Origin: Limnoperna fortunei
Taxonomy: Eukaryota; Mollusca; Bivalvia; Mytilida; Modiolidae
Direction of reading: 5' to 3'
Assembly: GCA_944474755.1 (NCBI GenBank)
Contig: OX104113.1
Span: 26,726,432 to 26,790,431, forward strand
Length of the DNA stretch: 64,000 nt
Of the stretch, positions 47,157 to 58,009 are shown in pieces. Each line of letters starts with the position of its first letter. Positions within the stretch are counted from its first letter, which is position 1. The notes beneath the pieces are model-generated. The model was not told the origin of the DNA. It worked only from the letters and a program-made list of their open reading frames with translations, and ran no database searches. The position numbers were made by a program, and so were the translations under genes.

Positions 47157-48035
47157 TGCATCCTGCAAGCAATATTTTAGCATGGAATCGTATCCATTAT
47201 GTATTCCATTTAATTTCTACATCACCAAATCAAATACCAGATATAAACCAAGTATATTTGACAGATTTCAACTTGCATTTTATTTCTAAAAAATATGTTT
47301 TTGCTACAATGATTCTTCGTTATAAAACTATCTATGACATAAAAACAAATTTAATTTCATGATTAAAACATACAGTTTGAAATTTACACAAGCAGAGAAT
47401 CAGAACGGCTATGCAACCGGTAATCTGTCAGAATGATATGAAATAAGCATTTCTTAATGGAAAGCTAACATACAACATAATATCGACATCAGTTATAACT
47501 CATTAAAATTTACTACTTTAATATAATAACAATCTTCCTAGCAATTTACCTTTTCTAAAACAAATAAAAATTATAAGTAAATCCGCACAGAATGATACTA
47601 ATGAAGATTATGAGCTCTATGTATGGCATGCGAATGTCACATTTTCATTTATAATCTAGGACTAAGATTTTGTATTAGATGACACTATCTACGATGAGTC
47701 GTGAAAAAATTCAGATATTCAGAAATTTATTCTAATGTACTAGTAGTCTAGTCTATTGGTGAGAACTATTTGTTTATTTTTGTTGACGAATTAGTAAAAA
47801 CGACCAATGACATCAAAATGCGAAATTTGTAAATTGTAAATATAAATAAAAAAAGTATGATTTTAGTCAGTTGAGTCAGATCGTTGTTGGCTTGCATTGG
47901 AATGAAGTATGACGTCATGTATTTGAAAACTTGCCAGCATCAGTTTTTGACGTGGTGGTCGTAAATATCTGTTTCTGTTAAAACGCGCCCATTGATACAA
48001 GTCTTCAGTATTATATCTCCTAATCATCACAGTCC
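47157..48035. other. Intergenic, nothing recognised
   Basis: AT-rich sequence up to the start of the ACCGGTGACGTGTA array. Confidence 0.4.
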
Positions 48036-48037
48036 TC

Positions 48038-48237
48038 TAACCGGTGACGTGTACCGCTGATATTGTAAATACTTCCGTTAACCGGTGACGTGTACCGCTT
48101 ATATTGAAATACTTCATGTAACCGGTGACGTGTATCGTTTATATATTGAAATACTTCATGTAACCGGTGACGTGTACCGCTTATATTGAAATACTTCCTG
48201 TAACCGGTGACGTGTATCGCTTATATATAGAAACACT
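48038..48237. repeat. 39-41-bp tandem array (TAACCGGTGACGTGTACCGC), left part
   Basis: Five units beginning TAACCGGTGACGTGTA(C/T)CG(C/T)TTATAT..GAAATACTTC at about 48039, 48078, 48118, 48161 and 48201. The array resumes at 49928 after a LINE insertion. Confidence 0.88.
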
Positions 48238-49926
48238 TTTTATTATTTTTATTATTATTTACAATTCTTATATAGCGCTTTATCTATATACAATACTCAA
48301 AGCACTGTACATAAAACAATAAAAATCTGCAAATACATTCAATGGTTACACAAATAAAAATATAGCAATATAAGCATAATTTCGAAATCCATAAAATTTG
48401 AGTAAAGCTAGATATTCACTTAAAAAAGATACCATTTGAAAAAAAAAATTAAAACGAACTTTTATATGAATGAATCAACTAAGAATTTAAAATAAATCAG
48501 TTAAACGATGGGTAAAATGCAGAAATTAATATCACCGAACTTAAAAACAACTTTACCACAGATGCAAACGTTTATCACAAGTCCATCACAGTCAGTAGGA
48601 ACAACTAAAACGCTTGTTTAAAAAGATTAGGTTTAAGTTTCTTTTTGAAAACATCAACTGAAAAAGTAGTTGGACTTTCAGTTCAGGGGAGAAAACGATA
48701 AGTTCTGTCTTGTCTTCCTTAAGCTTGAGCATATTATTACACATCCATGCGCTGATGTCAGACAAACACAGCTCTAGTCTATGAGAAATGTTTTTCCAGT
48801 TATCGAAAGGTTTAATTACAAGATAAACTTGCGTGTCGTCCGCATAGCAGTGGTGAGACATGTTGTGCCGCCTACATATTTCGCCAGGAGGTTTCGAAAA
48901 GATGCAGTATTACTTGGGTCTCAAAACCAATTCTTGTGGAACCCCGTACTGCAGTTTGATTTCTTCAGATATGGTAGTCCCTATAGCAATTCGCTGAGTT
49001 CTATCTCTAATGTAATAATTCTACCAACTCAATGCCTCTCCAGATATTCCGAACGAGTATTGTAATCTTTTATGCAGTATGTCATGGTCGATCACGTCAA
49101 AATCTGCAGATAGATCTAGCATCAGAATTGCGGTACAACAATTTGTATCGAGTGCTACTGAAATGTCATGGTGGACACGTAAAAGCGCTGTTTCAGAAGA
49201 ATGATCTCCTCTGTAGGCGGACTGGACTGGCTCGTAAAGATTATTTGAAGTCAGATGTTGTTCAATGCGACTTTCGACTATTTTTTCTATAACTGTCGAC
49301 ACAAACGGCAAATTTGAAATAGGCCGATAACGTTTCAAAACGTCCCTGTCAAAGCCTTGTTTTTTTTCAGAAGTGGTCGAACAATAGCAGTCTTGAAACA
49401 ATCAGGTACCAAGCATTCCTGAAACGACTTGTTCACAATACTTGTTATGACGGTAGTGAGACTGTCAAGACAGGATTTTACCAAAGATGTCGAAAGAGAA
49501 TCAAGTTCACAGAATTTAATAGTAGCTTTCATTATGGTCTTGCGTATCTCCTCAATAGAAGCGGGCGTGAAAACAGCCAAAGGACGACCATCGAAAGCGA
49601 TATCAGCCGACAATGGATCTGCACTAATACGATCTGTATTTGCAACTGACAGGTTGGTTCTAATTGTCTCGATTTTATTCAAAAAGAAGGATCCAAATCT
49701 GTTAGCTAACTCTTTTTCTGTCTGGTGCAATGGCAGAATTACTTCATTTGTATTTTGTAAGATTGTTCGTAAGCTTGAAAAGGCGTTTGTGGTCATTACC
49801 AAACTCAGATATTTTGTTCGAATAATACTGTCTTGCATTTCTGAAGAAGCTTGTTTGTCGAAGCGCAACATTCATTGAAAATTTGCTTATCAACAGTGAG
49901 ATTTGATTTTCTCATTTTTCGCTCCC
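48238..49926 (-). mobile_element. 5'-truncated non-LTR retrotransposon (LINE, CR1/L2/jockey-like)
   Basis: It contains a - strand reverse transcriptase and ends on the left with an AT-rich tail reading on the - strand GCGCTATATAAGAATTGTAAATAATAATAAAAA. Such short-repeat tails are usual in CR1/L2-type LINEs. It begins on the right in the middle of the ORF2 linker, so it lacks the endonuclease. It splits the ACCGGTGACGTGTA tandem array. Confidence 0.8.
48592..49871 (-). pseudogene. LINE reverse transcriptase, frameshifted
   Basis: Pieces in order on the - strand: [20 protein letters not shown] (about 49760), [31 protein letters not shown], then in another frame KRYRPISNLPFVSTVIEKIV, QSAYRGDHSSETALLRVH, MLDLSADFDVIDHDILHKRL, FGISGEALSW, a gap, then CYADDTQVYL (YADD at 48846-48835) and MLKLKEDKTELIVFSP. 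This is RT domains 0-7 of a jockey/CR1-group LINE. AAFD is changed to ADFD in one catalytic motif. Confidence 0.85.
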
Positions 49927-49968
49927 TGTAACCGGTGACGTGTACTGCTTATATTAAAATACATATTG
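49927..49968. repeat. Right remainder of the ACCGGTGACGTGTA array
   Basis: TGTAACCGGTGACGTGTACTGCTTATATTAAAATAC, one unit directly abutting the LINE. Confidence 0.85.
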
Positions 49969-50223
49969 GACTAAGCGATAAATTGCACAGATTTTTTTAT
50001 TATCATAAAAACTCTTTCAATTTAGCTTTGCATCTGTATTTCGTAATGATTACAAATTTGAAACAATGATCAACTATACACAACATTTGGAGAAATTAAA
50101 TAAAGCTACTGTTTTACTATTATCAACGGGAGGGGGTTCAGGTGCATGTGGGTCCCGTCAATTATTGGTATCCTGTTATTAGTTTTTGTTTGCCGGGGAG
50201 GATTTGGATATGTTGTTACAACA

Positions 50224-51024
50224 TATACTCTGCAAAAACGAAACGCATAATAGATTTTTATAGATTTTACTAAATGTACTTTGAATATGGATATTCACTC
50301 AAGTGGTTTTAACCAAAAAAAATTAAAGTCCATTCCTTAGAGTTGTGTGAATAAAAGTCAGTTTATCACAGTTAATATTTCAAGAAACGTTAAGTTAGTA
50401 CCGTGTATCACCACCTCGAGCTGCCAACAAATGTAATATATATATATATATATGTATTAAATGTAATTGTTCGCCAGTCCTATAACATTTGACGGAGCTG
50501 ATCGAGGGTCTGAGGCGGCGGTTGACGTTGGCGCAAACATCCCGCCTGGTCCCACAATTGTTCGATCCGTTTATTTGAAAGGCCATGTAGAACATTAATG
50601 TAGTACCTTGTTAAGCCCACTGTGGGAGGCCTCACATGTTGTAACAACTTCTTCTGTCTGCCAATTACGCGCATTATGTGAGGTTGGAGAATTTCGTCTC
50701 CGTACCATTAAGCCGTTAAATTGCATAGCACATATACCAGTTCTACAGTCATAACGGAAGTAGGTTGCGGACTGTTTGCGACCTGATTCTTTGCAATCCA
50801 GGTATTAAGACTGCAGTGGCTGTTCGATTCGGTAGATGAAAGACCCGGATATGGTGACCTTCTGCTAGGTCCCGACTTCTCAGACAGACATTGGTAGATA
50901 CAGTCTGATGAAATCTGTTCCAAAGCCTAGAAATTGCGCTCTGATTTAATTTTTCAGTTTAGGATACTCCAGCCTATGGATGGTTGATGATGATATTGCA
51001 AGTAGAAGGGTCCAACCTTGGCAT
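50224..51024 (-). mobile_element. Internally deleted Tc1-like transposon remnant
   Basis: TATACTCTGCAAAAACGAAACGC at 50224 matches the terminal repeat of the 30551-32026 element. On the - strand a decayed transposase starts MPRLDPST (ATG at 51024-51022), continues QSAISRLWNRFHQT, HIRVFHLPNRTATA and IRSQTVRN (about 50780-50950). It then jumps to RPPTVGLTRYYINVLHGLSN, RIEQLWDQ and RQRQPPPQTLDQLRQML (about 50480-50640). The catalytic core between is missing. No right-hand terminal repeat was found. Confidence 0.75.
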
Positions 51025-51059
51025 GGCAGTATTAAAATTATGAATTAAAACGTCAAATG

Positions 51060-51964
51060 TTTCTATTATGTGCATTTCAATGTGATATAATTTGACACGA
51101 GTTTATAATTGAACGAAACCAGTTTGACTGCAGAGAATCTTCTTTGTTTTGGTTCAAATGTTGATTTTTTACTGTAACCCTACTTTTGGTATATGTATTA
51201 GACTAACATTTAACTTGTTACACAATTTACTATAATGGTAAGAAAAGAAGTCCAAATTGAACAAAAACGGAGCTTTCAATTTTGTTAAAAAGCATAACTG
51301 CTATTAAGCGAACTTTCTAATGTTATTTTAAAAAAATAAAAAGTAAAAATGTAAAAAGTAAAACTAATTAAAATTATGACAATCCTATGACCATTTTAGG
51401 ACACCTATTTCGTTGTCCTAAAGTAAGGTTAAAAAATCAGAACTTGTCCTAACTTCGGCATCTTCGGTGACACAATTTGCCTATGATGGTCTTAGGACAT
51501 TTCTTAGTCATAAGACATCTTCGAAAACATGGACACTGTTTTAAATTTAAATACGAAAAACATCTAGCAAAATGTAAAGACATAAACTTTGGTTGATATT
51601 ATAAACGATTAATTAGTTTGAGACAAAAACATAACTCATTCACACTTAATGATATAATAACCTCATAAACGTTGTAATTGGACCGATAAAGGAAACCAAT
51701 ATCAATAATTCATCGATTACTAAAATAATTGTTTCAATTAGCATAACGTTCGTCAGACAATAATCAGAATTAGATCCGACTCAACAAGGATTTTTGATGG
51801 CAACGACCTCTTAATAAATAGAAAATATGACATGATACCCATTAAATACTGTCCTGTGTTTCCGTATTCACGTCGTACATTTCCATAAAATATTGACGTT
51901 TACACAGAAAACGTCAGTGATACAAATAAGATAAGGTGTTATAGAACAAAAATGACCCATGAAA

Positions 51965-52024
<60 letters not shown>

Positions 52025-53210
52025 GGTTAAAATCGTGTGTTCTATGTCTAATACACATGCATGCTAATAAAAATTTTAAGGGAAAGGTACATTATAGGTA
52101 CATGGAAGAAAATGGTTATAGTTTTGTTGCATTTATTTAATTAATTCCAATAAACCCATTTCCATTTGTAAACATCAGAACTTTTAAGTTTTTGAGGAAT
52201 TTAATTTTGACTCATCAACAGACATAGAGACAAAGGTTCAGTAAAAACGACTCTAACTCTCTGTTCTTATTATTGGATTGTACAAATTCTGTTGTCTACA
52301 GAGTGAAATAAGAGACAGTTGTTTTCGCCAAAATCAAGAATTCCGATCAACTGAAAACCACCGAAAACAAAAACTCGCAAAATGGATACAACACTTCAAA
52401 TTGTTTTTAACATTTAAGAAATAACAGCGCAGATAAGGGTCTATTATTTCATGGATTTCAAATACATTTAATGTCTGATCGACACAAAACTTTCACAAGT
52501 ATCTTGGGGCTTACCTGAAGTTGTGCAATCAACATTTGAACTTTTTATAAAGTCAATTGGGGTTTCGTATCTGGAGAAATGTGTGTTGGTCACAACACAG
52601 TTATTACTGGTTAATTTTAATACGTTGGTCTGAACATTATTCTTACAGCTTGTGCAGCGGTTGTTGTATGTTTCAACTTCACATTAGTTTACCTTCCACA
52701 TAATTGTCAGAATCCTTCTCATTATTAGTGATATATATGAAAGTTATTTAGCCTGTATTCATTATTCACCCTCTGTCCTTACGTTATTTTCCGAATAAAA
52801 AATATAGTCTTTAGGTATTTGCTCCCATTACAGACCACCTGTCCTTATATTTTCATGGTTGGTGACGATTAAGTGATGATGAGAACGTATTACTTATTCT
52901 ATATTCTCATAAAAAGAACTTGACATGCAATAAATCCCTTTGTCGTACTCCTCCAAACGCAACAGATCTTCAACTTTTTTGGCAACTATTTTGTAGTTTT
53001 CGTTTTCAATTCTTACAATTTTTTTTTAATCTTAAAAAATCTGAATGAATATTAACTTTGCGTTATTCCGAGCACGGAAAAGTTACTTTAATTAACTCCT
53101 CGGGTAAATCTTTGAATACCAAACAACCAGTTTGTCATACGGTAGTCGAGCAAGCCTAAAAGCATTGTTTTTATTAACGATTTAGTGTTCATCTCGTGAT
53201 CTTTTTCGAC
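51060..53210. other. Intergenic with an (AT)n tract
   Basis: A pure (AT)n microsatellite of about 55 bp lies at 51966-52021. The rest is AT-rich and featureless. Confidence 0.5.
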
Positions 53211-53230
53211 TTCATCTTTAAAATTTTACG

Positions 53231-54230
53231 ATGCCTAGACGGAAATTGAGTGAAGCTGAGAAGTGGCAGATCGTTGGAATGCGTAATAGTGGATAGAGCT
53301 TGCGTCGGATAACACAACACTTTGGCATTCACTTTAGTATTGTATCCCGGCTATTGAAACGTCATCGAGATGATGGAACTATCCAGGAACGTCCTAGGTC
53401 AGGTCGACCACCAAAAACATCTGAAAGGGAGGATAGAGCACTCGTTCGTGTAGCCAAACGCCAACCGTTTGCCACTGCAAGATATATTCGTGACAATGGG
53501 AATATTGCAACCACATTCGCCATTCGTACAGTTAACAGACACCTAAACAATGCAATGCTGAAAGCTCGTCGTCCCTTGAAACGTCCACTGTTGACACAGA
53601 GACATCGCCAAGCACGTTTAGAGTGGGCACGATATCACCGCCATTGGATCGAAGCTTGCGACGAGTACACTGGACAGATGAAAGCAGATCTTTTCTTCGT
53701 CATATTGATGGGCGCATTCGCGTTTGGAGACGAAGCACTGCTTACAACCAGAAGAACATCCTAAGCACTACAGCGTTTGGCGTTGGTGGTGTTACAGTGT
53801 GGGGAGGACTGAATCTGTATGTGGTTGATGGGACAATGGCAGGGCAGAAATATCGTAATGACGTCATTAACGTTATTATTGTGCCACATTTTGACAATCA
53901 TGCACTTGGTAACAGTCCTATCTATATGGATGACAACGCAAGACCTCCCCGAGCTGCAATTGTACGTGATGTTATTGAAAGGGAAGCTATTGAGCATCTT
54001 CCATTGCCATCCATGTCATCCGATATGAATCCAATTGAACATTGGTTGGATATCATTGGCCGTAAAATCAATAACGCAGCACCTCCTTGTCAAAATGTCC
54101 AAGAACTACGTGTAATCATTCAAAATGAATGGCAGAATTTACCACATGCTACACTTGTCGTTTAGTTAACAGCATGAGGAGGAGGGTTAATGAACTGTAC
54201 TGGAAGCGTGGTGGTTACGCGACTTACTGA
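53231..54230 (+). pseudogene. Tc1-like (DD34E) transposase, nearly full length
   Basis: About 333 codons. MPRRKLSEAEKWQIVGMRNSG is followed by a TAG at 53294-53296, then the paired HTH region (RRITQHFGIHFSIVSRLLKR, GRPPKT). One frameshift at about 53670 separates it from the catalytic frame. There TDES supplies the first Asp, YMDDNARP the second, and SSDMNPIEHW the Glu, with 34 residues between the second Asp and the Glu. A second frameshift near 54162 precedes the true C-terminus RRRVNELYWKRGGY with TGA at 54228-54230. Only three lesions suggest recent activity. Terminal repeats were not identified. Confidence 0.87.
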
Positions 54231-54863
54231 GTATTTTTGCGTTTAACACATTTCAAAGTGTCTTTTCTTTCCCTGAACGTTGACCTGTGATGATGTGTTT
54301 ACTTTAAATTGATGAAATTGAAGTATGCAATCAAACTTATTTTTTGACTAATGAAAGTTATATTTGCACTGGTTTTTTTTTCTTCTTTGAACATTTTTTC
54401 ATCAAACAAAGCGACTGTAAACATGTTGTTTGTTTGTTTCATTTGTAACTAATGTTCAATAAATTGTCATTTCTTTACAAAATATTAAAATATATAAAAT
54501 CTTAAATGAATCCCTGGAAAATAAAAGGGTGTATAGCGAGGTGTATATAATAGCTAACCCAGTCTTAAATTTTCAGTTAAAGAGAACTTAAAGAATCAGA
54601 ATCGGGACGTATATTACTTGGAAATCAGTCATAACTTTGTTCTTTATACGTTTCAATTTGATTCATTCTACCCGTTCTATCTCAGGGAAAATGTCCAAGG
54701 ATACCAATTAGAGCACATTATTTTAGATGGAAGGAACACTGGCTGACTTGGCATCAATTCGGAAACAAAGCGAACGAATATGGCTTCTTTTCCTTATATG
54801 TAACAACCATTGCATGTATAAGGTTATCAATTATCTTGATATATGTCCATCAAAATAACATAA
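54231..54863. other. 3' flank of the Tc1-like element
   Basis: No coding. A terminal repeat partner for the 5' side (52.9-53.2 kb) was searched for by eye and not found. Confidence 0.35.
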
Positions 54864-54864
54864 A

Positions 54865-55397
54865 GTTAGATTGATTGATTGATTGATTGATTGATTAATG
54901 GTGTTTAACGCCCGAGCAGCAATATTTCAGCTATATTCAGGCGATGAACATGAAATGGATGATAAAATGAACATGAAATGATGATGAATGAAAATGGGAT
55001 GGGACACAAGGAAAAATAGGGGTAACGGATTTTAGATTTCCACTGGCAAATGGGAGGATGGATAGGGTCGGGCAATTTAGCCTCCTGTAGCGGGATCGAA
55101 ATCCCTACTCATAGCGAATACTACAGCAGCGTTCTTTAACGTGCGAGGAACGTGGCATTTTTCCCAACACGGTGCACTAATATGGTTTGCGGTCAGGTTT
55201 TCCGTATTATGGCCTGACAACCCCAGCTTGCCAGGGGTACCCCATTCAACCACCTGGGGCACACATCCCAGTCGGTCTTTAGGCAAACCGACCTGACACG
55301 CCGGTCAGGGTATTGGGCGCTATTTAGTCGCCTTTTACGACAAGCTAGCGCGACTGCGGTCTATTCTTTTAGCCACCCGGATCCCGCACGGGGCCAT
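54865..55397 (-). mobile_element. GC-rich SINE-like element with (CAAT)n tail
   Basis: It begins on the - strand GGCCCCGTGCGGGATCCGGG and continues through CTAGCTTGTCGTAAAAGGCGAC. It ends AGCTGAAATATTGCTGCTCGGGCGTTAAAC-like and (AATC)n at 54870-54897. The GTCGTAAAAGGCGACTA block and the 3' AGCTGAAATATTGC...GTTAAAC block are, from memory, widely shared mollusc SINE domains. The - strand open frame at 55077-55286 is part of it. Confidence 0.65.
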
Positions 55398-55594
55398 AAA
55401 GTTAGAAGGTCGTCCAATCGACAATTTCAGTTTTCAAGATTTTTATAATGTCTATCTTACACTATAAGCGATTTTCCTTTAGCAGACAGTATAGGTACTT
55501 ATGTAGAACCCGCGAAATGTAAGAATGTAATACTTATAGTACTTGGTTGACCTATTATAATAGGATTTGGTAAGAGATTTTATATAGCAAAGGA

Positions 55595-55855
55595 CTAGCT
55601 TGACACAACCAAATGAAGGAAATAACAAAATCAAACACCGATCGCCAATGAAACTGTCAAAAAACAAAATCGACAAATCAAACTCCGCGAACCCGGCAAA
55701 CTCCAGAACCAACAACCAACATAAAGCAACTGCAGAAATAGTCCTGACTTGGCAAAGGTATTTCAAAAGAAATGGTTGGTTAAACCAGGTTTTATGGCAT
55801 GCCAAACCTCCCGCTTCCATAACTGTAGAATATAGTTGGTTAATTGATTAAAATA
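55595..55855 (-). repeat. CATGCCATAAAACCTGG repeat, copy 3
   Basis: The + strand reads TCCTGACTTGGCAAAGG...GGTTGGTTAAACCAGGTTTTATGGCATGCC near 55741-55802, the reverse complement of copy 1. It includes TTGACAGTTTCATTGG and GAGTTTGATTTGTCG on the - strand. Confidence 0.7.
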
Positions 55856-56129
55856 GATGGGTATCATATACCACTAGTCACTAATAGGTGTATCAAACAA
55901 TCATCGTAGCACGTTCAGTGTACACTAAATTCAAAATTGGGAAAACTATCTGCAACCATATCATCAAACGATATTTTTCGACAATGAAGTTGTATCTATA
56001 TATAATAAAACAGTAAAGGCGCGGACGAGCCGTTTTTTCTTGATACCTTGGTTAAGTTTATTCCGAAGATATAGGTGACGCTTGCAAAAATCTGTATACT
56101 CGTTGCAAGCTCTTGCATACCTGAGAAAT

Positions 56130-56535
56130 ATAGACACCGTATGCAGGAGAAGCTGGAATATTGCTGCATAGGTGATTAAAAGTTATAATCTTGAAATTAA
56201 AATCGTCTCGTTTGTCGTAAATTCATGTGCTAAGATGACCGTTGAGATGTCACATTCGAGGTGCAAGTCTAAACATGATGTTGATGAAGCTGTTATTGTG
56301 GTGTCTTTAATTTCTAGTTCTGAAGGATATATTAACGGAAGACTCTTAGCAATTGAGGGTTGTTAATTGAAAGGACATCATCAATATATCTATATGTAAA
56401 ATTAAAGGGTCTAGCTTCTGCTATCTTCTTGTCTTCACTAAGACGTCGAAGAAATTCCGTTCATAAGAATACAGGAACAAATCGGCAAGGAGTGCGGCAT
56501 AGATTGTACCCATTGAATTCCGATTGTCTGCTAAA
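56130..56535 (-). pseudogene. Penelope-like element fragment
   Basis: On the - strand FRRL...LYSYE-like and MGTIYAALLADLFLYS-like (about 56460-56520, with shifts) precede a region matching YIDDVLS (about 56375) and the IYPSELEIKDTT-type segment (about 56280-56345). The latter is the reverse complement of 41790-41880. Many lesions. Confidence 0.65.
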
Positions 56536-56539
56536 AAAC

Positions 56540-57760
56540 ACATCTGTATATGGAAATGCAAGACGGTTTGCAGAAGTTGGCAAAGGCCTTGGTTGTTTGA
56601 GCAAACGGATGTTCTGTTCTGAAGTTTTGTAAAACTGAACCAGATACCTTGTTGACATGGACATATAAGGAACTACTAGAGTTTCAATATAGTATGGCAT
56701 TGTACTGACAGAGCTGTATTGAATTTCTCCAAGATTTTGTAGAACTGAATAGGACGGCCGAGCTTTTATAATGTCATTATATGTACATATGAAATTGGTA
56801 GAAGTCTTAATTGTGAAGATATACGAATGGATAGAAAAAAGACTTTTATGTTCTCATTAGTAATTTTTGTATATATGCTTCAACAAAGCTGCTACATTGA
56901 GTGTTCATATGCACACTATATTGTTATAAAAACTAATTATTCAGATTTAGCGACATTAAGATTTAGCCTAATTGATACAACAATACAGTAGAGAACGAAT
57001 TCAGCACGCAAAAGTTGCTTTTTTAATTCGGGTTGTCACGACTATGACACAAAAATAATTAGCGGATATACATGTCAATAATCATTTGACAGATTTAAGT
57101 AAAAAGACTGAACATGGAAAGATACTTATTTAAATCATAAAATGCGCATTTAAAAAAAAAACGTCCATTACAGAATATCAGGCACTAAATAGAAAAAACC
57201 TAAGACGTACGTAGTAATACTTTTGCGCGTTTATACCTAGTTTTCTTCCCATTTTCAGTCACATGGAATCCTGTACGTATTTTACGATCAGAAGAAAAAC
57301 AACATGAACAGAAGTATTTTCTACTCAGTTGCGAATCACGCAAATCTTTGCGACATTGCATATATATCTGCTGTTACCTTGTTAGGTTAGCTAAAATAAT
57401 GTAGCTCCTTTTTTAAATCTCGATGGACATTATTGTAGCTGGTATCTAATACTGGTTACTGACTTGACATGAAAAGACAACTAGAGCCTTAGAAAACGGG
57501 GAAATACCGAGCACTATGAACTCCCGACAAGAAATGTTGTTCATATTCAGTTTTTTTCTTTTTTTCGGTTAAAGGTTAAAAACAAGGCTGATGGTCTACG
57601 GTTTTTACTATAAGACCAATATATTTAAAAGATGTGTTTTAGAAGTTCTTCAGTACCTGTAATGAGTAAAAAAAAAAATTAATTTCCTTTGTCTTTAATA
57701 ATAACATTAAATCATACTTTTTTTAAATTTTTTTTTCTTTTAAAACTCTCCTGATCTGTG
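56540..57760. other. Intergenic, nothing recognised
   Basis: AT-rich DNA. No exon or element is delimited. Confidence 0.4.
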
Positions 57761-57769
57761 GTTTTGGCA

Positions 57770-58006
57770 TGTAATAAGTAAACACAAATATGTTATTTAT
57801 TTACCTTATTATAGCTGTAGTTGTAAACATTATTACAAACACACCACATCAATCTGTGTATTCCTAACTTTACCTAATTGTAGTATCTTGTTATTCTATT
57901 GTAACTGTAAAGTTCTGGTCTGTCTTTGTCTTAATAATCATGATTGTTATATGTTGTATGCCCCCAGTGGGACCAAATTGGACAATAAAAGAATTGAATT
58001 GAATTG
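57770..58006 (+). mobile_element. LINE 3' end with (GAATT)n tail
   Basis: TGTTGTATGCCCCCAGTGGGACCAAATTGGACAATAAAAGAATTGAATTGAATT ends at 58006. AATAAA plus a pentamer tail is a typical LINE 3' terminus, and the CCCCAGTGGGACCAAATTGG block is, from memory, common in mollusc LINE tails. The 5' border is uncertain. Confidence 0.55.
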
Positions 58007-58009
58007 TAA

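Noticed and set aside
47074..47362. Open frames with repeated MDGW
   Set aside because: Translation of the (GGAT)n microsatellite.
55077..55286. - strand open frame with normal-looking composition
   Set aside because: Lies wholly inside the GC-rich SINE-like element at 54865-55397.
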